In this document: positions 6,994 through 14,946 of the stretch, piece by piece
Layout of the letters: every line of letters begins with the position of its first letter
How positions within the stretch are numbered: the first letter of the stretch is position 1
Source: CAYNJY01 sp964397755
GTDB lineage: Bacteria; Patescibacteriota; Microgenomatia; UBA10105; UBA927
DNA length: 64,000 nt
Direction of reading: 5' to 3'
Assembly (NCBI GenBank): GCA_964397755.1
Contig: CAYNJY010000002.1
Span: forward strand, 17,486-81,485
Translations under genes and position numbers: made by a program
Notes under the pieces: model-generated
Told to the model about the DNA's origin: nothing
Database searches by the model: none
The model's input: the letters and a program-made list of their open reading frames with translations, nothing else

Positions 6994-8259
6994 ATGTTGG
7001 ATAGTACATTCATACGAGAACATTTGGAATTGTGCAAGCAGGCGGCCAAAGACAAGGGTCGAGATATGGACTGGAATGGGCTGCTTTCTCTGGATGATCA
7101 GAGAAGGGAGCTCATTGGGAAGGTGGAGGGGCTGAGAGCGGAGAGGAATGCAATCTCCAATACACAATCTCCAATATCCAATACTAGGGGAAAAGAGATC
7201 AAGAAGGAATTGAAGGCATTAGAAGAAGAATTGCGGGGGGTTGAGGAGAAGTTTGGACTGTTAATGCTGACGGTTCCCAACGTACCGGACAAAAGCGTGC
7301 CGGTTGGGAACGATGCATCGGGAAATGTGGAAGTGAAAAAATGGGGCAAGGTGCCAAAAGTTGATTTTCCCGTCCGCGACCACATAGAACTTGCAAAATC
7401 ACTGGACCTTATCGACTTTGAACGCGGCGCCAAAGTGGGTGGTGCGCGGGCATACTTCCTCAAAAACGAGGCCGCCCAGATGGAGCTAGCTCTCATGTGG
7501 TATACCCTTCACAAGCTTGTGGGGAAAGGGTATATGCCGCTTATCGCTCCATCGTTGGTTCGCGAGTTTACACTCTTTGGCAACGGTCAATTTCCGTGGG
7601 GTCGGGAAGAGGTCTATAGGGTTGAGAAAGACGATATGTACTTGGCCGGGACTGCAGAGGTTCCCGTAACCGCATACTTCGCGGACGAAGTCCTTGCCGA
7701 AAAAGACTTGCCCAAAAAGCTTGTGGCCTTCTCCCCCTGTTTCCGTCGCGAGGCCGGAAGCTACGGTAAGGATACCAAAGGGGTTTATCGACTACACCAA
7801 TTCAACAAGATTGAACAAGTAATTGTCTCAACCAACGATGTGAACAACTCTCTTACTCTTCATGAGGAGTTATTAGCTAATGCAGAAGAAATTTTGCAAG
7901 ACCTCGAACTGCCGTACCGGGTGATGCTCATGTGCACGGGCGAGATGGGCGAGCCGCAGGTGAAGAAGTATGACGTAGAAACGTGGATGCCTAAACGCCG
8001 GGCACCAGACGGCGCCCTGGGGGCATATGGGGAGACGATGTCGAACTCATTCATGGGGGATTTCCAAGCTCGTAGACTTAAGATCCGGTACAAAGCCAAA
8101 GACGGAACGGTTATGTTCTGCCACACGCTCAATAACACCGCGATTGCTTCGCCGCGGATTCTTATCGCCATCTTTGAAAACTATCAGCAGAAAGACGGAT
8201 CTATTAAAATTCCGAAGGTGCTCCAATTCTTCTTAGGAAAGAAAGAAATTCGTCGATAA
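6994..8259 (+). CDS. serS: Seryl-tRNA synthetase
   Basis: Charges tRNA-Ser. The 421-residue class II enzyme has the N-terminal coiled-coil tRNA-binding arm (about residues 30-100), motif 2 at FSPCFRREAGSYGKDTKG, and motif 3 around NNTAIASPRILIAIFEN near the C-terminus; TAEVPVTAYFADEVL fits the serine-binding region. The tip of the arm contains an unusual ISNTQSPISNT stretch encoded by a short DNA repeat (7151-7184). It follows the histidine phosphatase in the T-box unit; a TATTCT 6 nt before its ATG could give an additional leaderless promoter. Confidence 0.95.
   Translation: MLDSTFIREHLELCKQAAKDKGRDMDWNGLLSLDDQRRELIGKVEGLRAERNAISNTQSPISNTRGKEIKKELKALEEELRGVEEKFGLLMLTVPNVPDKSVPVGNDASGNVEVKKWGKVPKVDFPVRDHIELAKSLDLIDFERGAKVGGARAYFLKNEAAQMELALMWYTLHKLVGKGYMPLIAPSLVREFTLFGNGQFPWGREEVYRVEKDDMYLAGTAEVPVTAYFADEVLAEKDLPKKLVAFSPCFRREAGSYGKDTKGVYRLHQFNKIEQVIVSTNDVNNSLTLHEELLANAEEILQDLELPYRVMLMCTGEMGEPQVKKYDVETWMPKRRAPDGALGAYGETMSNSFMGDFQARRLKIRYKAKDGTVMFCHTLNNTAIASPRILIAIFENYQQKDGSIKIPKVLQFFLGKKEIRR
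7151..7184. repeat. Short direct repeat inserted in the serS coiled-coil arm
   Basis: CAATCTCCAATA occurs at 7151-7162 and 7165-7176, followed by a partial copy TCCAATA. In frame it encodes the serine/asparagine-rich insert of SerRS at the arm tip, where length variation is tolerated. Confidence 0.7.
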
Positions 8260-8282
8260 TTTTTCAAGGCCTTATGTAACTC

Positions 8283-8927
8283 ATGCGTTGGCTTTCCTAT
8301 ATTTATCCCCAAACCATTGCTCGCTTCACATCTGCCTACAACAAAGATATTCGAGTGGTAGAGGAACATGGTCGATACAAAGTCCTTGTCAACGGCTCGC
8401 CGCAGTCAGGGCTGTATATTAAAAAGCTCTGGATCCATGCGTTTGCACGAGCACCTCTTCCAGATACGTCAGGCGTGAAGAACATCCTTATTCTTGGTAT
8501 TGGCGGTGGCACAGTCATCCATCTAGTATCGAAAAAGTATCCATCCGCTGATATCGAGGCAGTCGATATAGATCCAACAATGGTTGAAATTGCAGACACA
8601 TACTTTGGGTTGAGAAAGGTTCCAAATCTCGCTGTCGTTGTTGAGGATGCGAAGCGTTTTGTCGCAAAGAGTACTTCGAAGAAGCGCTATGACATCATCG
8701 TTGTCGATATTTTTGTCGGCAGTACAGTCCCAGATTTTGTTGCAAAAAGCCCGTTCCTTCAACGCCTTGCCGGTATGCGGAGAGATGAGGGCATTGTCAT
8801 ACTTAATTACTTACGAGAGAAAGAGTACCTGATGCGCTCAGACGTACTTGATAAAACGCTCCGCACGATATTTTCAGATGTGCGTGATACGAAATGGAAC
8901 AATAACCGCGCGTTCTTCGTTCGATAG
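8283..8927 (+). CDS. Spermidine-synthase-fold SAM-binding protein
   Basis: The 214-aa protein has a Rossmann nucleotide-binding core: LILGIGGGTVIHLV (glycine loop), EAVDIDPTMVEIA (acidic residue after strand 2) and VEDAKRFV (adenine contact), the layout of polyamine aminopropyltransferases (SpeE). The catalytic region reads VVDIFVGSTVPDF rather than the DSTDP-type motif of true spermidine synthases, and the N-terminal beta domain is short. A general methyltransferase-like or divergent SpeE-like role is therefore more likely than confirmed spermidine synthesis. It starts 23 nt after serS, followed by secA with its own promoter. Confidence 0.7.
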   Translation: MRWLSYIYPQTIARFTSAYNKDIRVVEEHGRYKVLVNGSPQSGLYIKKLWIHAFARAPLPDTSGVKNILILGIGGGTVIHLVSKKYPSADIEAVDIDPTMVEIADTYFGLRKVPNLAVVVEDAKRFVAKSTSKKRYDIIVVDIFVGSTVPDFVAKSPFLQRLAGMRRDEGIVILNYLREKEYLMRSDVLDKTLRTIFSDVRDTKWNNNRAFFVR

Positions 8928-8942
8928 TCTCCTTCTTTGTGA

Positions 8943-8948
8943 TAAAAT
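8943..8948 (+). promoter_or_regulatory. Extended -10 box of secA, leaderless arrangement
   Basis: TAAAAT preceded by TGA (TGATAAAAT) ends 9 nt before the secA ATG; no ribosome binding site lies between. Confidence 0.5.
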
Positions 8949-8957
8949 TGTTTCATC

Positions 8958-11711
8958 ATGTTTAAGTTTCTTTCGAAGCTCCTTGACACGAACGAAAAGG
9001 AGCTCCGAAGTCTACGCGCAGTTGTCGAGAAGATTAACAGCCTCGAGAATGAAACGAAAAAGCTCAAGGACGCTGACTTTGCAAAGAAAACTGTACAGCT
9101 GAAAGAGCGGTTGACAAGCGGTGATGCCCTTGATGACGTTCTTCCCGAGGCGTACGCACTTGTCCGAGAAGCGGCTCGCCATACGATCGGAGAACGCCAC
9201 TATGACGTACAATTGATCGCGGCTATCGCGCTCCACCAAGGGAAAGTGGCAGAGCAGAAAACAGGAGAGGGAAAGACCTTGTCCGCTACCCCCGCGTTAT
9301 ATCTCAACGCGCTCACCGGTCGGGGAGTTCACCTCGTCACCGTCAACGACTACCTTGCCCGACGGGATGCCGGATGGATGGGGTCAGTGTTTTACCTTCT
9401 GGGGTTGTCAGTTTCCGCAATCATTAGTGATCAATCATTCCTGTACGATCCGACATTCGAGGACAAAAGCTCCGTAGACTGGAGACTGAGACATTTGCGT
9501 CCGATTAGTCGCAAAGAGGCGTATCAAGCGGATGTCACCTACGGGATAAACAGTGAATTCGGGTTTGACTACTTGCGCGACAACATGGCAACAGACATGA
9601 GCCAGCTCGTGCAGCGAGACTACCACTTTGCGATTATCGACGAAGTGGATTCGATTTTGATTGATGAAGCTCGTACCCCGCACATCATTTCCGCGCCGGC
9701 AGAGGAAGCCACCCACAAGTACTACGAGTACGCGAAACTGGTTGGGAAGCTAACGCCGCAGGTGGACTTTGTCATTGACGAGAAGCTTCGTACAGCCCAC
9801 CTGACTGATCACGGGATCGTGAAAGTGGAAAAAATGATGGGATTGGGGAACATCTATGAGAGCGACTTTGAGACCGTGCACCACATAGAAGCAGCGCTCA
9901 AAGCGAGTACGCTTTTTCGCAAGGAAAAAGATTACATTGTAAAAGATGGTCAGGTTGTTATCGTTGATGAGTTTACCGGCAGACTTCTTCACGGCCGAAG
10001 GTTTAGCGAAGGAATTCATCAGGCGATTGAAGCCAAAGAGGGGGTAACGATCCAGCAGGAAAGCCGGACGCTTGCGACGGTTTCACTCCAAAACTACTTT
10101 CGTATGTACGAGAGGCTTTCCGGTATGACCGGAACCGCGGCAACCGAGGCAGAAGAGTTTCGGAAAATCTACGGACTCGATGTGGTCGTCATCCCCACGC
10201 ACCGGCTGATGGTTCGTCAGGATTTTTCCGATAGCGTCTACAAAACGACGCGCGCCAAGTACACGGCGGTCGTCGGCGACATTACTGAGCACTACAAGCG
10301 CGGTCAGCCGGTGCTGGTCGGAACGACGTCGATTGAAAAGAACGAACTCCTGAGCGACTTTCTCAAACGCAAAGGAATTCCTCATCAGCTACTCAACGCG
10401 AAGAACCACCTCAAGGAGGCAATGATTATCGCAGAGGCTGGTAAAAAAGGAGCGATTACTGTGGCAACCAATATGGCTGGACGCGGCGTGGACATTATCC
10501 TCGGCGGTTCCCAAAAGGAGAAGTGGGAGGTAGAAAGTGAGCAGGAATGGGAGCGGGAGACGAAAGATTGGCAGAAACGACACGATGAGATTGTTGCCGT
10601 AGGCGGCCTTCACGTCATCGGCACCGAGCGGCATGAGTCGCGGCGGATAGACAATCAACTTCGCGGCCGGTCTGGCAGACAAGGCGACCCCGGGTCGAGC
10701 AGATTCTTTGTCGCGCTCGATGACGACATTATGCGGCTCTTTGGCGGAGATCAGGTAGCTCGCCTCATGACCATCTTCAAGCTTCCGGAGGATGTGCCGC
10801 TTGAGCACCAGATGGTTTCCAAGTCCATTGAGCAAGCGCAGGTGAAAGTCGAAGGATTTCACTTTGACAGCCGTAAGCACCTCGTTGAGTACGACGATGT
10901 GCTCAATAAGCAGCGTGAGATCGTGTACAAACGCCGAAGGAAAATTTTGGAAGGAGAAAGCCAAAAAGAGGCAATATTGAACAAAATCCAAACTGAAATT
11001 GCAAACATTGTATCCGTTTATGCAGGAGCTGAGAATGCGATAGAGAGAGAAAAAATTGTCGGAGAATTTGCCTCTATTATTCCGTTTGATCCATCGTCTC
11101 AAGAGCAGCTTCAGAAACAGTTGCAGCAGGCACACACAGTTTCCGACATTGCTGACTTTTTAGCAAAGATTAGCGCCGACATGTACGAACAGCGAGAGAA
11201 ACAGGTGTCAAGTGAGATTACGCGGCAAATCGAGCGCTGGGTGAGTTTGCAGGTCATAGATAATCTCTGGATGGATCATTTGGATGCCATAGATGATTTG
11301 CGTGAGGGTATTGGACTTAGAGGTTATGGCCAGCGGGATCCTCTCGTTGAGTACAAAAACGAAGCCTTCACCATGTTCGAGCGTCTCATTGCAACTATCG
11401 ATAAGGAAATCGTCTACCGGATTTATAAGGTACAGGTCCAGACGGCCCCCACCTCCGCGATGGCTTCGGCGGGCAAGCCCCAAGCCCCAACTCTTCCCCA
11501 AGTTGTACCATCTACGGTTCCAGCAGGAGGCAATCCGCAACCAAGCGTCATTCGTCGGATCACACACGTCCAACCTTTACCCAATCCCCAAACCCTCACC
11601 CCCAACCTCTTAAAAAAACTCGGTCGCAACGATCCCTGTCCGTGCGGAGCGAAAAAACCAGATGGCACTTCAAAAAAGTATAAACATTGTTGTTATCCAA
11701 AGTATGGATAA
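8958..11711 (+). CDS. secA: Preprotein translocase ATPase SecA
   Basis: Motor of Sec-dependent protein export. The 917-residue protein has Walker A TGEGKT at residues 102-107, the DEAD-like IIDEVDSILIDEARTP, the preprotein cross-linking region, helicase motif MAGRGVDIILGG, the Q/R-rich QLRGRSGRQGDPGSS, the helical scaffold (WMDHLDAIDDLREGIGLRGY), and a C-terminal zinc-binding tail CPCGAKKPDGTSKKYKHCC for SecB/phospholipid contact. A proline-rich linker (about residues 830-890, GC-rich repeats at 11455-11630) joins the core to the zinc tail. It stands alone with a leaderless-type promoter. Confidence 0.97.
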   Translation: MFKFLSKLLDTNEKELRSLRAVVEKINSLENETKKLKDADFAKKTVQLKERLTSGDALDDVLPEAYALVREAARHTIGERHYDVQLIAAIALHQGKVAEQKTGEGKTLSATPALYLNALTGRGVHLVTVNDYLARRDAGWMGSVFYLLGLSVSAIISDQSFLYDPTFEDKSSVDWRLRHLRPISRKEAYQADVTYGINSEFGFDYLRDNMATDMSQLVQRDYHFAIIDEVDSILIDEARTPHIISAPAEEATHKYYEYAKLVGKLTPQVDFVIDEKLRTAHLTDHGIVKVEKMMGLGNIYESDFETVHHIEAALKASTLFRKEKDYIVKDGQVVIVDEFTGRLLHGRRFSEGIHQAIEAKEGVTIQQESRTLATVSLQNYFRMYERLSGMTGTAATEAEEFRKIYGLDVVVIPTHRLMVRQDFSDSVYKTTRAKYTAVVGDITEHYKRGQPVLVGTTSIEKNELLSDFLKRKGIPHQLLNAKNHLKEAMIIAEAGKKGAITVATNMAGRGVDIILGGSQKEKWEVESEQEWERETKDWQKRHDEIVAVGGLHVIGTERHESRRIDNQLRGRSGRQGDPGSSRFFVALDDDIMRLFGGDQVARLMTIFKLPEDVPLEHQMVSKSIEQAQVKVEGFHFDSRKHLVEYDDVLNKQREIVYKRRRKILEGESQKEAILNKIQTEIANIVSVYAGAENAIEREKIVGEFASIIPFDPSSQEQLQKQLQQAHTVSDIADFLAKISADMYEQREKQVSSEITRQIERWVSLQVIDNLWMDHLDAIDDLREGIGLRGYGQRDPLVEYKNEAFTMFERLIATIDKEIVYRIYKVQVQTAPTSAMASAGKPQAPTLPQVVPSTVPAGGNPQPSVIRRITHVQPLPNPQTLTPNLLKKLGRNDPCPCGAKKPDGTSKKYKHCCYPKYG

Positions 11712-11770
11712 AAGAAAAAGCAAGCGCAGTCCTCCTGAAATCGCTGCACCAGTATCCCTACCGGAACCAT

Positions 11771-11797
11771 TTGACATATTAGCATATATATGCTAAT
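11771..11797 (+). promoter_or_regulatory. Promoter -35 and 20-bp palindromic operator of the toxin-antitoxin pair
   Basis: TTGACA at 11771-11776 is followed by a perfect 20-bp palindrome at 11778-11797 (arms ATTAGCATAT / ATATGCTAAT), ending 11 nt before the antitoxin ATG. The palindrome lies where the spacer and -10 must be, as expected for autorepression by a ribbon-helix-helix antitoxin. Confidence 0.7.
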
Positions 11798-11808
11798 GAT
11801 GTCTTACC

Positions 11809-12030
11809 ATGCAGCTTATTCGAACCACTCTCCGCTTAAATGAGGCGCTTAAGAAAGAAGCGGAGCGTCTCGCTCTCGAGCAGGAGAAAACGCTACAGGA
11901 TATTTTCAATGACGCACTGGAGCGCTATCTTGCACAGAAAGCCCGCAAGGAAGCGACGAAAATTCGTTTTCGCACCCACCGGCTCGGCGCACCGCTTGAC
12001 CGCTTGACCCGCGCGGATTACTACCGGTAG
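11809..12030 (+). CDS. Ribbon-helix-helix antitoxin (VapB-like)
   Basis: The 73-residue protein starts MQLIRTTLRLNEALKKEAERL, a ribbon-helix-helix beta strand and helix, with a second helix TLQDIFNDALERYLAQKARK. The C-terminal tail (THRLGAPLDRLTRADYYR) is the likely toxin-binding part. It lies 2 nt upstream of a PIN-domain gene and directly downstream of a perfect palindrome, so it is most probably the antitoxin and autorepressor of the pair. The exact RHH subfamily is not determined. Confidence 0.8.
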   Translation: MQLIRTTLRLNEALKKEAERLALEQEKTLQDIFNDALERYLAQKARKEATKIRFRTHRLGAPLDRLTRADYYR

Positions 12031-12032
12031 CC

Positions 12033-12455
12033 ATGATTCTTATAGATTCAAATATTCTCGTTTACGCCATCAATCGGGATTCTCCAAAACACAAGCGAGC
12101 CAAAGCATATCTGGCAGACCACCAGAAAGAACTTGCCCTGGCACAGCAAAATATTTTGGAGACCGTGTGGGTGCTCACACACCGAAAGTTTACTCACCCT
12201 ATGACTTCCCGCGCAGCACTTGATGCAGCAAGCCGAATTGCGACGGTGGCTACCCTTATTACGCCGGTGAGAGCCACATATTATCTCGCGTGCGACCTCA
12301 TCAAACAGCACCGTTTGTCAGGAGATCGCGTTTTCGATGCGTACCTTGCAGCAACAATGCTTACCAATGGAGTGACGTCGATTGCTACCGATAATGTGGG
12401 TGATTATGCCGGGTTTCGTGGAATTGCCGTGATCAATCCGTTTTCTTCGTCCTAG
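12033..12455 (+). CDS. vapC: PIN-domain ribonuclease toxin (VapC-like)
   Basis: The 140-residue PIN protein carries the acidic cluster of metal-dependent ribonucleases: D in MILIDSNILVYA, E in ILETVWVLTHRK, D in GDRVFDAYLAATM and D in ATDNVGDYAGF. Toxins of this family cleave tRNA or rRNA when freed from the antitoxin. It starts 2 nt after the antitoxin gene. Its last 23 nt overlap the 3' end of rnhB on the opposite strand. Confidence 0.88.
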   Translation: MILIDSNILVYAINRDSPKHKRAKAYLADHQKELALAQQNILETVWVLTHRKFTHPMTSRAALDAASRIATVATLITPVRATYYLACDLIKQHRLSGDRVFDAYLAATMLTNGVTSIATDNVGDYAGFRGIAVINPFSSS

Positions 12456-13104
12456 CCAGACGCGCGTCTTTGAGGTATTCAACATCCCCCGCGACGTCTG
12501 ACTTACGCCATACGTGATGTCGCAGCGCTGTGGTCACAAAGATATTACGATGGTAGCGGCAGGTACCGTAGCGGTGAATTGCCTTAAGGTGGGCAGGGGT
12601 GCCGTAGCCGGCGTTTCGTTGCCATTTATACTCAGGAAATTCGCGGTGGAGCTCACGCATGAGGCGGTCGCGTTCGACTTTAGCGACAATGCCGGCAAGA
12701 ATTACCTCGGGAACTGTGGCATCGGCGTCAACAAGGGTCCTTACTCTATGAGTCTTTCCTTGAATACGTCCGAGCCTGAGCCGGCCGTCAACTATGTAGG
12801 TATTTGCCTCAACCCGTTTGATGAGGGCTCGAATCGCTTCGCGGTTGGCTCTTTGGATGCCGCGGTTGTTGATCTTCCTTGAAGAAACAACTTCGATGTT
12901 GATTGTAGCCTTGAGTTTTCTGAGTGCCTGATAGATTCGCCGGCGATGGGCGGGAGAGAGGAGTTTGCCGTCACGAATTTTTAAGCGAGCAAGGCGAGCC
13001 ACCTTGACTGGCGGGCAGTTGAGCACTACTGCTAGAGCCACCAGCGGTCCGGCCAGCGCCCCACGACCAGATTCATCAATTCCACACACTATCATCTTCT
13101 CCAC
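12433..13104 (-). CDS. rnhB: Ribonuclease HII
   Basis: Removes ribonucleotides and RNA from RNA-DNA hybrids in replication and repair. The 223-aa protein begins MEKMIVCGIDESGRGALAGP, with the DEsGRG active-site motif of RNase HII. Further motifs are TYIVDGRLRLG and GIVAKVERDRLM, then the PAHLKAIHRYG region; length is normal. The GTG at 13104 is taken as the start because a TATAAT on this strand (13118-13113) ends 8 nt before it; the ATG three codons later is the alternative. It is transcribed divergently from the PPOX-fold gene and convergently with vapC. Confidence 0.93.
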   Translation of the reverse strand: MEKMIVCGIDESGRGALAGPLVALAVVLNCPPVKVARLARLKIRDGKLLSPAHRRRIYQALRKLKATINIEVVSSRKINNRGIQRANREAIRALIKRVEANTYIVDGRLRLGRIQGKTHRVRTLVDADATVPEVILAGIVAKVERDRLMRELHREFPEYKWQRNAGYGTPAHLKAIHRYGTCRYHRNIFVTTALRHHVWRKSDVAGDVEYLKDARLARTKKTD

Positions 13105-13112
13105 CCAGGTGC

Positions 13113-13140
13113 ATTATATGGTAAAATAAACATCCGGAGG
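13113..13140. promoter_or_regulatory. Divergent promoters for rnhB (minus) and the PPOX-fold gene (plus)
   Basis: On the minus strand TATAAT occupies 13118-13113, 8 nt before the rnhB GTG (leaderless). On the plus strand TGGTAAAAT (13119-13127) is an extended -10, and GGAGG (13136-13140) is a Shine-Dalgarno for the GTG at 13147. The two -10 boxes are adjacent, so only one polymerase can bind at a time. Confidence 0.6.
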
Positions 13141-13146
13141 TGGGGT

Positions 13147-13572
13147 GTGGATCAGAGAGTTCTTGATTTTCTCGCCAAGCATCGCGTATGCTCGTTGACA
13201 ACGTTACTTGCCGACGGCTCGCCGCATGCGGCGGCGCTACACTATTCACACAGAAGTGAACCGCTGACCCTCTATTTTTCTACCGAGAACACCAGTAAAA
13301 AATGTCAGGCCCTTCTGGATGGAAAGCCGGGGAAAGCGTCGGTAGTTGTGGGCTTTAGCGAAGAGGAGTGGGTGACCTTGCAGATGGATGGAGAGGTACA
13401 GGTCGTTGAGGATGCAATATTGCCTAAGGTTCATGAACTCCACTACGCTAAACATCCAGACTCGGCAAAATATAAAGACGATCCGGCGACAGTATTTTTA
13501 GTATTCACTCCCTCTTGGTGGCGCTCCACTGATTTCAACACAACTCCTCCAACGATCCTTCAGTCAACATAA
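13147..13572 (+). CDS. Pyridoxamine 5'-phosphate oxidase-fold (FMN-binding split barrel) protein
   Basis: A 141-residue split-barrel protein. RVCSLTTLLADGSPHAAALHY is the N-terminal strand pair of the PPOX fold, LYFSTENTSKKCQALL and KASVVVGF follow, and EWVTLQMDGEVQVVED is the strand pair before the C-terminal FLVFTPSWWRSTDF. Such proteins bind FMN, F420 or heme; the substrate is unknown. The start is GTG with GGAGG 6 nt upstream. It is divergent from rnhB and stands alone. Confidence 0.78.
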   Translation: MDQRVLDFLAKHRVCSLTTLLADGSPHAAALHYSHRSEPLTLYFSTENTSKKCQALLDGKPGKASVVVGFSEEEWVTLQMDGEVQVVEDAILPKVHELHYAKHPDSAKYKDDPATVFLVFTPSWWRSTDFNTTPPTILQST

Positions 13573-13617
13573 TTTTTCACCACACAGCAACGTAAAGCAA
13601 AACCACCGCGCGAGCTC

Positions 13618-13645
13618 TGTTATCGTGTTCTAGAACATGATAACA
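13618..13645. promoter_or_regulatory. 28-bp TTCTAGAA-centred palindrome upstream of kamA
   Basis: Arms of 14 bp (TGTTATCGTGTTCT / AGAACATGATAACA) match except for one position. The core TGTTCTAGAACA equals that upstream of rdgB (5410-5423). It lies between the PPOX-fold gene and kamA, about 100 bp ahead of the kamA promoter, in a 214-base non-coding stretch. It could be an operator; no T-run follows, so a terminator is unlikely. Confidence 0.5.
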
Positions 13646-13731
13646 AGGAACGGATCACTATGCTGGAGATCAATACTACCGTACGTATTCTATTCCGAAG
13701 AAAAAAATTACGAAGAAAAAAAATTGACCTG

Positions 13732-13759
13732 TTGACATTTCAAAAATTTCTTACTACTG
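13732..13759 (+). promoter_or_regulatory. Probable promoter of kamA
   Basis: TTGACA at 13732-13737 and TACTGT at 13754-13759 with 16 bp between. It follows an A-rich stretch (two GAAGAAAAAAA-type copies at 13697-13724), which may act as an UP element. Confidence 0.5.
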
Positions 13760-13786
13760 TTAATTCATTGTTTGTTGTCACACACC

Positions 13787-14923
13787 ATGACGATCGTCGT
13801 TCCCCCGTTGCAAAATTCTCCGGATAGTAAACAATCGCCACTTCGTCCCCGAGGAACCGAGGTGATGTTGCCACATGGAGGACTGCCGGAAATTTTTCCT
13901 CCATACCTTGCAGACCTCATCGAGCGCACCGGCGGACCCGATGGACCAATCGGCAGACAATTTGTAGCCCGACCAAACCTCGAGAGTCGCTACTTTAAAG
14001 TGGGGATGAAAGATCCGCTCATGGAAGATTACCACGAGGTTGCCCCGGGACTGGTCTATAAATATAGAAGCAACAGTAAAGACAAAAAGAAAAAGGGAGA
14101 CTTTCCGTATAACGGCCGAGCGCTCTGGACGATCACTCGCCACTGCGCCGCCTACTGCCGGTTCTGCACACGAGGCCGCGAAGTTGGGATTCCTCCAGGA
14201 AAAGAAGGTGGAAGTGCGGCGGCACTTGCCCATACCCCGCATCTTCTCATGGACCAGATTGAGGAGACTCTCACGTTTATTACCAATGAACCGGGGCTTA
14301 ACGAAATTATTCTCTCTGGCGGAGATCCCATGACCGTGAATCCTAAAATACTTCAGTATGTCTTGGGGAAACTTGGAGAGCTCCAGCGGTTAGGGAAGTT
14401 GCGCATCATTCGCATCGGCACACGCGTGCCGGTCCATAATCCGCTCCTTTTTCGTGACGAACACTACGAGGCAGCGAAACAAGTCAGGAACCTGCGGCTC
14501 ATGGTCCACATCAACCATCCGTTTGAACTCACGCCGCAAACGCGAGGGGTGCTTGAAAGATTCCGTAGGGAAGTCGGGGCGGTTGTCATGAGCCAGTCAG
14601 TGCTCCTCAAGGGCGTTAACGACAGCGCCGAGACGCTGTATACACTCTTTTCCGAGCTCGCTTCCGAAGGAATCATCCCTTACTACGTTTTCCAAAACGA
14701 TCCGGTCTATTGGGCGAAGCACTTCACGGTTCCTATAAAACGAGCGATTAAAATCTGGCAGAAACTCCGGCCGAGATTATCTGGGGTGGCGGCCACCGCG
14801 CGTTTCGTCATCGACGTCCCCCAAGGTTACGGCAAAGTTCCGTTGCCAGAGGGCGCTGCCTGGAATATTGATTACAACAAAGGCTATCACGACTTCAAAG
14901 GAAAACGCTTTTCGCTTGAATAA
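13787..14923 (+). CDS. Lysine 2,3-aminomutase family radical SAM protein (KamA-like)
   Basis: Radical SAM, PLP-dependent aminomutase family; members interconvert L-alpha- and beta-lysine. With the ATG at 13787 it has 378 aa. The iron-sulfur cysteines are C120, C124 and C127 (RHCAAYCRFCTRG), followed by EIILSGGDPM and HINHPFELTPQT. PQGYGKVPLP near the C-terminus retains the lysine that binds PLP in KamA. A TTG five codons upstream is possible but less likely. No ribosome binding site is visible. The substrate may be lysine or a relative; no beta-lysine pathway partner is adjacent. Confidence 0.8.
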   Translation: MTIVVPPLQNSPDSKQSPLRPRGTEVMLPHGGLPEIFPPYLADLIERTGGPDGPIGRQFVARPNLESRYFKVGMKDPLMEDYHEVAPGLVYKYRSNSKDKKKKGDFPYNGRALWTITRHCAAYCRFCTRGREVGIPPGKEGGSAAALAHTPHLLMDQIEETLTFITNEPGLNEIILSGGDPMTVNPKILQYVLGKLGELQRLGKLRIIRIGTRVPVHNPLLFRDEHYEAAKQVRNLRLMVHINHPFELTPQTRGVLERFRREVGAVVMSQSVLLKGVNDSAETLYTLFSELASEGIIPYYVFQNDPVYWAKHFTVPIKRAIKIWQKLRPRLSGVAATARFVIDVPQGYGKVPLPEGAAWNIDYNKGYHDFKGKRFSLE

Positions 14924-14933
14924 GGTAGCGGTG

Positions 14934-14939
14934 TATAAT
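14934..14939 (+). promoter_or_regulatory. -10 box of the GT4 gene, leaderless arrangement
   Basis: TATAAT preceded by TG ends 7 nt before the GTG start at 14947. No ribosome binding site is present. Confidence 0.6.
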
Positions 14940-14946
14940 TATCAGC

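Noticed and set aside
10389..11135. 248-codon minus-strand open frame inside secA
   Set aside because: It lies wholly within the conserved SecA coding region and is antisense by codon bias only.
13772..13786. TTG start for kamA five codons upstream of the ATG
   Set aside because: No ribosome site and no extra conserved residues; the ATG at 13787 gives the usual start, though the TTG cannot be excluded.
13787..14923. KamA as part of a lysine-to-beta-lysine pathway with lysYZJ
   Set aside because: The genes are 11 kb apart with unrelated genes between them, and no partner (ablB, EpmA) is adjacent.
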